64,000 bases of DNA from Pomphorhynchus laevis (taxonomy: Eukaryota > Acanthocephala > Palaeacanthocephala > Echinorhynchida > Pomphorhynchidae), in contig WNNJ02000628.1 in assembly GCA_012934845.2 (NCBI GenBank), positions 1-64,000 on the forward strand. Direction: 5' to 3'. Each line of letters starts with the position of its first letter. Positions within the stretch are counted from its first letter, which is position 1. A program made the translations under genes and the position numbers. The notes beneath the pieces were generated by a model. The model did not search any database. It was not told the DNA's origin and saw only the letters and a program-made list of their open reading frames with translations. Shown here in pieces: positions 25,270 to 36,400 of this stretch.

Positions 25270-25392
25270 TTACTTTATCTGCAATAAGACTATCTTGATG
25301 CTTTAAGTCAGTATTTGCTAGGAGATTGGAAGTTTTTTGCATATTTGTTAAATCCTCTGATCGTCCAAACTCACTTGATAGGTTATCATTTG

Positions 25393-26050
25393 CGATAGTA
25401 TGATCTGATCGTGCTTGTCTTCGCGCATCGCGCTCATAACGGCTTCATCATGTTTTGCTTTTACATAAAATTGTTTGCTTGGACGATGAATTGTTAATTC
25501 GTCGAGATTAAAACTACATTGTTCAAGCTTACTATTCTTTGCGTGGATGCTAACAGTTGATTGCGAAAATTTAGAATTTTAACTTTCAATAAAGTTCATT
25601 GTTCGTTTCTTAATATATATATCTAATCGTCAATCTAAGCGATTTGATGAATTAACAACGGCGGCGAATTCACAATTCATTATTCAAGCAAACAATTTTC
25701 TCTATAGATAACAACAGTTGATTGCGGAAATCCAGAATTTTAATTTAGTTGATGTTCGTTTCTCAATAATAAAAAAATTAACTAAAGATTACCTTAAATG
25801 TCTACATGTCTTTCAATATCTCGATAATAATACAGTACAAAAATTTTTATCGAAAGCGTTTTATTGTTATTTTTTATTTTTAACTATATGGAAAACATCT
25901 CAGAAACTAACAATTACTTTTTCAAGTCATTCATTTACTTTAGATTATTGTTGTGTAGTGTTTTAAATTGTGCAACCTATTCAAAAAAAATTTTCTCTCG
26001 AAATTTTTTTGTGGAATCTAAAAATTCTTTTGTAGAATTAATACTGAAAT
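25393..26050. other. Continuation of the unrecognised stretch, grading into AT-rich DNA
   Basis: The right-hand side of the D2 insertion site. No family recognised. The words CAACAGTTGATTGCG.AAAT.CAGAATTTTAA at about 25550 and 25710 form a diverged direct repeat about 160 bp apart. Confidence 0.35.
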
Positions 26051-26490
26051 AGTGTTTCATACCAGTATTAATTTCGATTATCCTACAATATTTTTTGAAG
26101 TGTGCTTTAATTGTTTTAAGTATTTTATTCATATAGACAGAAAGTGGTTTTAATGTACATTTAAAAAGCACTACATATGAACCCTAGGTTTTATTGGATT
26201 TTTATGTAATTTTGGATTCCAATATAATATAGGTATAGTTTTATTATCTAATTCAACCTTTATACCCTTTTTATCCATTATAGAACAGTGACTTGTAATA
26301 ATTGTTTCTAAACTCAACTCACTACGTTCATATGCTGGATTTACATTTAAATCATTAGAATTAACCTCTTTCATTAGTATATCATAATAAAGCTTTTTGC
26401 ATATGAAGACAAAGTTATTACTAGCTTTATCAATAGTTGTTATTATATAGTTATCCTTTAATTTAGTAAGTTCTTTATACATATCTTTAT
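26051..26490 (-). mobile_element. Penelope-like element fragment (RT N-terminal region)
   Basis: Fossil of a Penelope-like retroelement on the - strand. The readable part includes YILYWNPKLHKNPIKPR-type sequence, the PLE-specific P-K-[LI]-H-K block at the start of the RT fingers, preceded by a lysine/serine-rich lead-in. A near copy lies at 40806-41160 (-), and a complementary RT piece lies head-to-head at 26590-26821 (+). Broken; only part of the RT remains. Age looks moderate. Confidence 0.75.
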
Positions 26491-26589
26491 TAATTTAATC
26501 TTTCCTTTTATAATTATTTGTAATTTTCATTTTATCTCTATAAGATATGAAATTTGTTTCGATACATTGATAACTGTTTAAAAAATAAT

Positions 26590-26821
26590 AGATATGTTTA
26601 GATATATTATAGCTGACTTGTTTTTAAGCTTTATAGAATATGAATTTGTTCATAACTGTGTAAAAACTAAATCTAAATTATATAAAGATATGAAATATAT
26701 GTTTCGATACATTGATGATATATGTGTATTTAATTCTAATAATTTTTATTCAATAAGTGAACAAATTTATTCAGGTAGCCTCATTCTTAATGAAATCAAT
26801 ATTGATGATAAAGGTATATAA
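26590..26821 (+). mobile_element. Penelope-like element fragment (RT palm)
   Basis: Fossil RT piece on the + strand with IIADLFLSFIEYEFVHN and MFRYIDDICVFNSNN, the palm region with the catalytic Y-x-D-D of PLE reverse transcriptases. It is closely similar to 30590-31117. It sits in opposite orientation to the PLE piece just to its left, so the two form an inverted pair. Incomplete. Confidence 0.75.
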
Positions 26822-28580
26822 AACTTTATAATAATTATTTATCTATAATTATTTAATTATTTATTATTTAATTATTAAATTTTAATTTAGCATTATTGTT
26901 TAAAATTAAATTTAAATTTTTTATTTTTACTTGATATAAGTTATATAAAGCCTTGTACAAATTATTTATTTGTTTGGGATAAATAAATAATTTATCCCAA
27001 AAAAATAATTTGGGATTATTATTATATTTGATTAACTAAGATTTATTATTGTGTTGATATACATATCAACACAATAATATTAAAAATAAATTTAAAATCA
27101 TTAGCGAAATTTTTTTATGGATAGATAATAAATAATATACTTTGTATTAAAATCAAATTTCATCAGAGGAAATACGTCATTAGCTCGTATTTAACGTCGC
27201 TGCTATGTTTGGTCGAGAATAGGGGACGAAACCTTATAAAATATTAGTACCTACGGATGACCTCTAATCTCATTCTTATACATCGTAGTTTATTTATTAG
27301 TCAATTTATAAAAATTGAATTGAAATTAAATTAAAAAATTGAATTTAAATTTTTTATTTTTACTTGATATAAGTAAAAAGCCTTATTAAAATTATTTATT
27401 TGTTTGGTATTCTAAACCGTCGGTGTCAAAGAAAACATGTTGATCGCGATAGCAAGCCTCTTTTCTTTTCTGTTATTTATATATTTGATTGATTAAGATC
27501 TATAAAAGTATTAAACCTAATTTTATTAGGAACGAACATCATATTATAGTATTATAGTAATATTGTAGACATTTATAATATTAATTTAATATTATAATAT
27601 TAAATAATATTTAATATTTATTTATATTAAGAAATTTATATTAAATATAATATTTGTTTAATATTGATTTAAAGATAATATTAATTTCGTTGTTAAAACT
27701 ATAAAAATTTGTATAATTTGCTAATTTCGTAATATGTCTGTTAATATAATGAAATTTATAAAAATTGGTATTTATTTTCAATATCAATTTTTTATTTTAA
27801 CTTGATACAAATTATAAAATCTTAACAATTATTTATTCGTTCGAGTGCTAAGCCGGTGGTATCAAAGATGACGTTTTGATCACTATATTAATCTTTATAT
27901 TTTATTAATTTAAAAATATAAAAATTAAAATTTTATAATAATTTTTTATTATTTAATTATTTATTATTTAATTATTAAATTTTAATTTAGCATTATTTTT
28001 CTTTGTGTTTCTTTCAATATTATAATTATATTAAATACGTTACTCAGCTAGCTGATTTGATTCGTTAGTACTAGTGAAATAATATTAGTGAAATAACACT
28101 AATGGTCTAACACGACAGACACTGATGTAGTGATTGCGTACTGAATAGTGCGCTTAGACACCGTGTTGTAAGGCATGCAAGGTGTGTGACTTGCAGTATC
28201 GCAGTTCATGTAAATAGCGATATAACGATGTCGTTAGGTTGCAATCTAGGATTTTCTCTGCATCCAATAGTTAGGAGTACTCTATACTGATGATAACGAC
28301 GAATCTGAGGTCATTAGGACGGTTCGTTTCTACTTATGCTGTCTATAACACTGAAATATGGAAAATCCGCCAAAAGCTATTTAATTAGTTATTTTCTAAA
28401 TGATAGTATGACTGAATAGTATGATCAGGTACAGTAGTGTAAGGACTGGCACTACTTTGAATATCGCAGTTCCCTTTGCATAGCAATAATATAGTCGTTA
28501 ACTGGTCGTATAGAGGCCATCCCTTGCAGCTAGCATTGGGGACTAATGTTGTAAGTTGAAACTCCAAGGGTATTTGTAGT
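26822..28580. other. AT-rich repeats and an unrecognised GC-richer segment
   Basis: 26822-28000 is AT-rich and built of arms of repeat R1 and related sequence, with a perfect 16-bp inverted repeat at 27045-27078. 28080-28580 is GC-richer. It contains two related stretches about 270 bp apart (near 28140 and 28413), both with GAATAGT...TGTAAGG...TATCGCAGTTC...ATAGC.ATA...GTCGTTA. No coding or RNA family recognised. It directly precedes the 224-bp array. Confidence 0.45.
27105..27330 (+). repeat. Dispersed repeat R1, forward copy (diverged)
   Basis: Shows the family order: TTATGGATAGATAATAAATA, CATCAGAGGAAATACGTCATTAGC, CGCTGCTATGTTTGGTCGAG, GGGGACGAAACC, GGATGACCTCTAAT, ATTTATTAGTCAATTTATAA. 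More diverged than the copies at 52.9-55.8 kb. Confidence 0.65.
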
Positions 28581-30367
28581 TATTCCCTACGGATTAGTAA
28601 CAAAATCGACAAAGCCATGATCGTTCTTTTTTGCCTTATTTAATGTTTATTCATTTTACAATACATTTTTAAAATGAAAATGCCCATTGAAAATGAATTG
28701 GAACTCAATTGTTATAAGTGATTTCTACACCATATTTTTGCGTATAACAGCAAGTTGAGCAGAATTCACAAAAGGGCTTTCCATGCTCTGACGATCGTTG
28801 CTGCTATTCCCTACGGATTAGTAACAAAATCGACAAAGCCATGATCGTTCTTTTTTGCCTTATTTAATGTTTATTCATTTTACAATACATTTTTAAAATG
28901 AAAATGCCCATTGAAAATGAATTGGAACTCAATTGTTATAAGTGATTTCTACACCATATTTTTGCGTATAACAGCAAGTTGAGCAGAATTCACAAAAGGG
29001 CTTTCCATGCTCTGACGATCGTTGCTGCTATTCCCTACGGATTAGTAACAAAATCGACAAAGCCATGATCGTTCTTTTTTGCCTTATTTAATGTTTATTC
29101 ATTTTACAATACATTTTTAAAATGAAAATGCCCATTGAAAATGAATTGGAACTCAATTGTTATAAGTGATTTCTACACCATATTTTTGCGTATAACAGCA
29201 AGTTGAGCAGAATTCACAAAAGGGCTTTCCATGCTCTGACGATCGTTGCTGCTATTCCCTACGGATTAGTAACAAAATCGACAAAGCCATGATCGTTCTT
29301 TTTTGCCTTATTTAATGTTTATTCATTTTACAATACATTTTTAAAATGAAAATGCCCATTGAAAATGAATTGGAACTCAATTGTTATAAGTGATTTCTAC
29401 ACCATATTTTTGCGTATAACAGCAAGTTGAGCAGAATTCACAAAAGGGCTTTCCATGCTCTGACGATCGTTGCTGCTATTCCCTACGGATTAGTAACAAA
29501 ATCGACAAAGCCATGATCGTTCTTTTTTGCCTTATTTAATGTTTATTCATTTTACAATACATTTTTAAAATGAAAATGCCCATTGAAAATGAATTGGAAC
29601 TCAATTGTTATAAGTGATTTCTACACCATATTTTTGCGTATAACAGCAAGTTGAGCAGAATTCACAAAAGGGCTTTCCATGCTCTGACGATCGTTGCTGC
29701 TATTCCCTACGGATTAGTAACAAAATCGACAAAGCCATGATCGTTCTTTTTTGCCTTATTTAATGTTTATTCATTTTACAATACATTTTTAAAATGAAAA
29801 TGCCCATTGAAAATGAATTGGAACTCAATTGTTATAAGTGATTTCTACACCATATTTTTGCGTATAACAGCAAGTTGAGCAGAATTCACAAAAGGGCTTT
29901 CCATGCTCTGACGATCGTTGCTGCTATTCCCTACGGATTAGTAACAAAATCGACAAAGCCATGATCGTTCTTTTTTGCCTTATTTAATGTTTATTCATTT
30001 TACAATACATTTTTAAAATGAAAATGCCCATTGAAAATGAATTGGAACTCAATTGTTATAAGTGATTTCTACACCATATTTTTGCGTATAACAGCAAGTT
30101 GAGCAGAATTCACAAAAGGGCTTTCCATGCTCTGACGATCGTTGCTGCTATTCCCTACGGATTAGTAACAAAATCGACAAAGCCATGATCGTTCTTTTTT
30201 GCCTTATTTAATGTTTATTCATTTTACAATACATTTTTAAAATGAAAATGCCCATTGAAAATGAATTGGAACTCAATTGTTATAAGTGATTTCTACACCA
30301 TATTTTTGCGTATAACAGCAAGTTGAGCAGAATTCACAAAAGGGCTTTCCATGCTCTGACGATCGTT
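28581..30367. repeat. 224-bp tandem satellite, eight copies
   Basis: Starts of TATTCCCTACGGATTAG fall at 28581, 28805, 29029, 29253, 29477, 29701, 29925 and 30149, exactly 224 bp apart. The copies look identical by eye; the last ends at about 30367 with GACGATCGTT before the sequence changes to CGCTTCTATTAC. Each unit carries the palindrome ACGATCGT near its end and a second GATCGTT near its start. No ORF of note. No direct repeats of CRISPR size. Homogeneity implies recent expansion or efficient conversion. Confidence 0.97.
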
Positions 30368-30589
30368 CGCTTCTATTACTAGAAATTTCTTAATTTACTG
30401 ATAATTTCCATTGCAAATTTTAATTTAAATTCACTAATGATCTTCTCTGTTTTTGATATAAAAAGACTGCTGTCCTACTGTACTGTGTATTGTATTGTTG
30501 TATGTGATTAGTTCCATTTCAAACTCCTACGTAAGAATGTCATCTCATAGTAAAAACGTGAACGGAACTTCTACTACTCAAACAATGAA
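30368..30589. other. Short spacer between satellite and PLE fragment
   Basis: Nothing recognised. Confidence 0.4.
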
Positions 30590-31117
30590 CTCAAGGTTGG
30601 TTTGGATGATATTTAAATTGAACAATGTAAAAATCGTTGTAAAATGGATTATAATTATACAATTACAACTTCTATATTTAATTTCGAGGTATCCGAATGT
30701 GTAAATAATATGACATCTATATTTAGACAAGTAAAAGGTGTTCCAATGGGTGGTAATAGTAGCCCAATTATAGCTGACTTGTTTTTAAGCTTTATAGAAT
30801 ATGAATTTGTTCATAACTGTGTAAAAACTAAATCTAAACAATGTAGATGTATGAAATATATGTTTCGATGCATTGATGGTATATGTGTATTTAATTCTAA
30901 TAATTTTTATTCAATTAGTGAGCACATTTATCCAGAAAGCCTTATTCTTAACAAAACCAATATTAATGATAAAGAAGGTGTATATCTAGATATGAACATT
31001 AAATTAACATTAACTAAAACTACTAAGGATGAAACACTGGAGATCATAAAGGTGATAAAATCAGATCAAATAACTGAGTATAGATATGTTATACGATATA
31101 TAAATAAATATAAATAA
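30590..31117 (+). mobile_element. Penelope-like element fragment (RT palm and thumb)
   Basis: Fossil PLE piece with FRQVKGVPMGGNSSPIIADL (the PLE motif around G-x-P-M-G), then SFIEYEFVHNC and the catalytic-box region, then NDKEGVYLDMNIKLTLT, the domain after the palm. It ends in AT-rich sequence resembling an R1 arm. Same family as 26590-26821. Broken and incomplete. Confidence 0.8.
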
Positions 31118-31729
31118 TAAATAATTATTTAAGAGTTTATACAATTTATTTTATATCAAGTTAAAAAAATGGAAATTTAAAATAAAAGTCATTTTTATGA
31201 ATGGACTAATAAAGAACATACATTGTATCATATCATTGAACATTTTAAAATCCGGTAATTTTCGTTATTTTTTCGAAAACATTTTTTGTTATTTGTTAGT
31301 CAATTCATAACAATTGACTTTATTTATCGTTAGATAAATATAAATTATATAAAATCTTTATAATTATTTATTATTGATAATTAGTTATCTTTATTTCTAA
31401 ATTATATTTAGCATAAAATACGTAAACATAGTTATCTGATTAGCGAGTATTCATATATTTTGATTGCCATTTACCAAACATTTAAAATAAATGAATATTT
31501 TTTTAAAGAAAGAGATTTTATTAATATCAATAAACATAAATTTTCAGTTTCGAACCGTTTAAACGTCAGTTGTTATGATTCATCCTCTGCATTCAATTGT
31601 GCGCGTCGAATGCCAGTGAATCTGGATTCCGCGCATGGTCGAAGAATGCGCGAACTTCTTAAGCAAGAGGTGCATAAATAATAATGCTAAATCAATAAAT
31701 CAAAATTTAATAATTAGATAATAAATAAT

Positions 31730-31935
31730 TATAAATAATTGTTATAAGATTTTATACAACTTATATCAAGTTAAAATAAAAAAATTGAAATTTAATTTTT
31801 ATGAATTGACTAATAAATAACAGACGTTGTATCAGAATAAGAATTAGAGGTCATCAGGAGGAACTGCTATGCTATCAGATTTCGACCCCTAACTCCTCTA
31901 CCCAACATAGCAGCGGGGTCAAATACGTGTTAAGG
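31730..31935 (-). repeat. Dispersed repeat R1, reverse copy
   Basis: Read on the - strand: CGCTGCTATGTTGGGTAGAG, GAGTTAGGGGTCGAAA, ATAGCATAGCAGTTCCTCCT, GATGACCTCTAATTCTTATT, ACAACGTCTGTTATTTATTA. Close to the copies at 52.9-55.8 kb. Confidence 0.7.
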
Positions 31936-32159
31936 ACGAAACGCTCTCTAAGTGATCATTTGTTGATGATCGTTCTATCATCGACAAATGACTAATGGTG
32001 GAAGCTTTGTTGAGAATATGGTCATACAAATGGTCGACTTGTCTTCTGTATTGATAATTAGATTTAATAAAATACTTTTGTCTTACATTTTGCAAATTTA
32101 TTTTCAATCACACTCTAATTGTAAATAAAGCATACGAGTCGAGTAAGAAATAATTAATT

Positions 32160-32375
32160 TTTATGGATAGTAAATAATATATTCTGTTAAAGAATAATAT
32201 AGATAGTACACTAGATAATCAAATTTCATCAGTGGAAATACGTCATTAGCATGTATTTGAACTCGCTGCTAATTTGGGTCTAAGAATATGGACCTAAACC
32301 GGGTTCCATATCCATTCCTACTAATGACATCTTATCCTTATTCTTATACATCGTATATTATCCATTAATCAGAAT
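32160..32375 (+). repeat. Dispersed repeat R1, forward copy (diverged)
   Basis: Keeps TTATGGATAGTAAATAATAT, CATCAGTGGAAATACGTCAT, CATGTATTTGAAC and the end CTTATTCTTATACATCG; the middle is diverged. It lies inverted to the copy at 31730-31935. Confidence 0.55.
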
Positions 32376-32825
32376 ATCAAAATTTTTTCCAAGTACATCA
32401 ATCGATTCGTAGAAGGATAATTTTATATAGCAGGTTTGATTTTATTTTTTCAAAACAAATTAGATTTCATTTATAGATCTTTCAAATAACACATTAACAC
32501 TTACTTTTTTGATTATATTATAAAATATAATATAATATACTTTTTTGATTATATTATATTATAAATTACGTAAATTTATAATATCACACCTATATAGAAT
32601 TTTGTTTTCTTGTCTTTAATAATAGTTTCGTGATAAAAATAAAATATTTAATTCAAGATCCTTTATTTATCAAAAAAACCAAGTAGCGATATCTTCGCTA
32701 TTTGTAACCCTTTCGTTGTACAAATTGATAACAATATAGAGAAAATAAATAGCCAAAATAAATAGTAGTTTAATATTTGGAACGCGAACTACTTTGAAGA
32801 CGCGAAGTTTATTTTCCACACGAAT

Positions 32826-33185
32826 TTATGTAATCAAGAGCCCGGTAGAGAAAGCTATTTTCAGATGTTCTGTCCTACAACAAGCTGTTGCCCACTTACG
32901 ATTTGATCGTAGAGCAGCTGAGTATAAATGATTATTGGTGTGACATAAATAAGACTGTTCAGTAAGCGTTTGAAGAATATTCGAATTTGCCTTTTTCTTG
33001 AAAATATTGACTAGAATTGCATTAAATGTAGGCAACTCGTATCCACATATTGATTGAGCTTTACTGTGAATTCTCACAAGCATACTATGCTCTCTTTGGG
33101 ACAATGTGCCAAAAATGTTGGATAACCGTACGTAAGGATCGAGAGTATGCATGAATTGTAAAATAAAACTAATTGATCCTGTCAA
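32826..33185 (-). mobile_element. LINE fragment (C-terminal end of ORF2)
   Basis: An open 119-residue - strand piece with LVRIHSKAQSICGYELPTFN, FKKKANSNILQTLTEQSYLC and AALRSNRKWATACCRTEHLK. This order (A-x-x-I-x-G, then x-A-x-x-I-L, then a basic x-S-x-R-x-x-x-x-x-x-R-x-x-x block) matches the very C-terminus of Rex1/RTEX/Jockey-like LINE proteins. It could be read as a small gene, but the composition and motif order fit a LINE remnant better. Confidence 0.5.
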
Positions 33186-33492
33186 GCTCCTAATTGTTTT
33201 ATTAAGCTATTAATAAATTATATTAATTAGTATTAATGAGCATTTAACTTAATAAGCTGTTATTATTTTTAATTATTTATAAATAAATTTATAAATTTAT
33301 TTATAAATATAAAAAAAATTAAAAATAAATACAATTTATAATTTATTTATAAACCATTATTAATCAAATTTATGAAAAAAAATCAAGTCGTCTGAAAAAT
33401 AACATTTTATAATTTCTGTAGTCAATATTTTAGCCTACATTTTTTACAATGTCAAAATACAACCTTATAATATATGTTGTATATTTCTTCAG
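33186..33492. other. AT-rich DNA upstream of the first recognised NAP1 exon
   Basis: No exon recognised; probably part of the intron before the 33493 exon. Confidence 0.4.
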
Positions 33493-36400
33493 CATTCCTA
33501 AAAATATTCTCGGTCGAATTAATGCCCTTCGTAATCTTCAGCTACAGAGTATTAAAATTGAATCGGAACTGTGCAATAAGGTATTTCACCTTGAGCAAGA
33601 ATTTGCAGCAAAACTGAAGCCACTACTGTCAAAGGTAAATGTTTCTTATTATTAAGTCAGAAATGTTTTTACAATAATGTTACCATTTTTTGTTTGTTAT
33701 TTGTTAATGACCAACGAAATAAGTTCTGCATCTGCACAGCAGAAATTACAATATTTTTAAGATTTCACTATTTACTATTTACCTTCGCCGTGTTATACCT
33801 TATGCAAAGGTTTGAGTGATCACTAATCTTCTTATTCTTCGCCTTTTCCTGGCAGGCCAGGGTCGGCGGCTTTGATAAGTCTTCTCCATACTTCTCGGTT
33901 TTGTGCTAGAGCTGGCGCTAGGTCACATATATTCAGATCTTCATGGATTGTATCCATCCATCTTTTCTTAGGGCGGCCACGAGGTCGTACGCCTTGAACG
34001 ATTGGCTCGGCTCGGCATACTGCTGTTTTGTCAGCCCTGTGAATGTGTCGAACCATCGTAGTCGATGTTCCCTCGCCTTGAGGTTTATTTGCGTGACACC
34101 GGAAAAATGGCGGATGTTGGTATTCGGAATCCTATCTAGGCATGTTACTCCATAGGACCAGCGCAGCATATTTATCTCCATAGTGTGCAATTTTCTTTTA
34201 ACGTCTGAATTTTTTTTGGGTGATCACTAATAACATATTGAAATCATAATTCGTTTTTAAATACCATTTTGTTTAGCTCGCTCTATTAGAACGAACGAAT
34301 GACGATGTGATAGATTGATAGGGAAATTATCGATATTTAACAAATAACTTTTGTTGTTCACATCGAGGTAGTAATCAATGATTTAGGACTTCGATAATTA
34401 GATAAACAGGAATTTGGCTATATACAGACACTTGGCCAATAATAATTTAAATAATCCGTTATGCTACCCCTTTTTAGTATTATATATGCTACATCGTTTT
34501 ACTTATTTCAAATTTTTACATATCTACATAATTATATAATAATGTGATTGGAAATACGTTATCGATTAAAAATAACAGATTCTTTAAATTTGGAATATAT
34601 TAGAGCAGGATCAATCAAAACACTAATTTATTTTTATATTTCGCTAGCTGCTGCTAACATAATCAGATTAAAATCTTTGCTTCTGATGCGATGATATTTG
34701 ATCAATAATGTATTTGTCACACACAGATAATCGAAAATAAAAAAAATCATCTTAAATGTATTCTCGATCTAATCAAAATATATTTTATCCAAATATTAGA
34801 GAGAGAAAATTGTTAATGGAACTTATGATCCAAGCGATAAAGAATGCAAATGCGAAGTTAATCTACCGGATGACTGTTTATTATCAAAAGAAGAGGTGGT
34901 CAACGCAAACACATGGATGAGCGGTTCAGGTGACTCAAGTGAACCCACAAAAGGCATTCCAAACTTCTGGCTACAAGTTTTAAAAAATGCGGATCCCATC
35001 ACATCCATTATTCAGGTATATTCAAAAATCTGCGATAATTTCAGTCATAATTTAAGTACAATACAATTTTTATTAATTCTTGTCTAGTCTATACTTAAAT
35101 AGAAACAGTCTTAATTAGTTTTTTAATCTTTATTAATTGCTTACAATTATTTCCTTAATTATTTTATTAATCGACACTGCCTTTGAACAACAATAAAGAT
35201 ATTTGCAAAGGGAAAATAATAAAGGCAATATCGTAGCTGGTTTCGAATGCGAAATCACTTCATGTGATGTAGCGAAACAACCAACATGTTGGCTATATAG
35301 TCCGCCAACATTACACCTTCTATAGTGAGTCAATATAAATATATCAGGGAATAAAATCTTACATGTCGTTACCGTGTGTTGAACAGAATTTGAAGTAATG
35401 ACGGAATTGTACCGTTTCTGGTTTCTATTGTGAGATCACTTTGTATGATCAAGCACGCACTAATACATAAGTTTCGCTTATTAATCTATTTTATGTGATA
35501 AAATATATATAAACAAAATATATAAAAATAATATTATAGTATTATAAAATAATATACAATAATTTTTATTACCCTACATCATTTATAAAGGCATAAATTG
35601 AAATTTCGAGAGATCGAAGTGTTAACGAAGCACTTTTGAAATTTGGAAGTTATGTAAACATGAAATCTTAAAGAAACACGACTATTAACGATGATTGAAT
35701 GACAGCAATCAAGGCTTATCTGTAAGGTTTTTAAAAACTTTATTTGCAATGTCAAAATTAATACATCTAACGCATTGACCATTAAAGTATCAATGTATGT
35801 AATGCTGTGTTCTATACCTGTGCGAATTGGATCATTGATAAATGAGGTACGATTTATCTAACATGCATATAGATAAATCTTTCTGCGTTTCAATATATTT
35901 TCAAGTAATTTTATTAACGCTTTCCTTTCTTTTATTTATAATACGTAGGAATATGATGAACCAGTACTAAAATTTCTGACCGATATCACAATTGAGTACG
36001 GTGATTCGACCGAGGAGGATGAACTGAAGAGTTTTAAGATCGTTTTTCATTTTTCACCTAACGAATACTTCAAGAATGAACGTCTCACAAAATGGTATGA
36101 ACTGCGTGTGACAGCTAGTAAGGACGAACCCTTCTTTTCCGAATTTCCCGAGATGATCGGATGCGCGGGTTGTGAAATCCAATGGTATCCTGGTAAGAAC
36201 GTTACAGAAAAGACTGTTCGTAGACAACGTGTTAACAAGTCAAACGGAAAACTCAATTTTATTATGAAAACTATCCCTCGAGATTCATTTTTTCATTTTT
36301 TCTCACCACCTTCTGCTGGTCCAACATCCGATGCTGGCGAAGATACAACTGAACTAGAAGATCTGCTCGAGGAACATTACGAACTTGGTTACTTCATGAG

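Larger units (their letters stand above)
21958..25376 (-). mobile_element. LINE D2, second full-length copy of element D
   Basis: A - strand copy with the same layout as D1: 5' UTR, CCHC-type ORF1, EN-RT ORF2, and a short tail of AAAT-type units at 21958-21971. The 16-bp word TGATAGGTTATCATTT at 21942-21957 and 25377-25392 is a clean target-site duplication, so both ends are defined. Relative to D1 it lacks about 420 bp of ORF2 between endonuclease and RT; the D1 positions on either side (near 4976 and 5399) both end in GAAG, and the D2 junction is at about 23396. Otherwise similar to D1 but more decayed. Confidence 0.9.
31118..32825. other. AT-rich region with two R1 copies
   Basis: No gene recognised. 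Includes R1 copies at 31730-31935 and 32160-32375. Just after the first lies CGAAACGCTCTCTAAGTGATCATTTG followed by an 11-bp hairpin (TTGTTGATGAT / ATCATCGACAA, 31965-31995). A similar block follows the R1 copy near 11400-11480, where the hairpin also keeps pairing with different bases. Confidence 0.5.

Noticed and set aside
28581-30367. Regularly spaced repeats as a CRISPR array.
   Set aside because: The whole 224-bp unit is repeated with no unique spacers, in a eukaryotic context; it is a tandem satellite.
31460-31681. 73-residue + strand ORF with NCARRMPVNLDSAHGRRMRE as a gene.
   Set aside because: Short, with no splice partner or family signature, and embedded in repeat-derived AT-rich DNA.
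33449-33492. ATG at 33449 as the NAP1 start.
   Set aside because: It gives a hydrophobic lead (YNLIIYVVYFF) unlike NAP1 proteins, and a good acceptor (TTCTTCAG) lies just before the conserved sequence. The start is more likely in an upstream exon.
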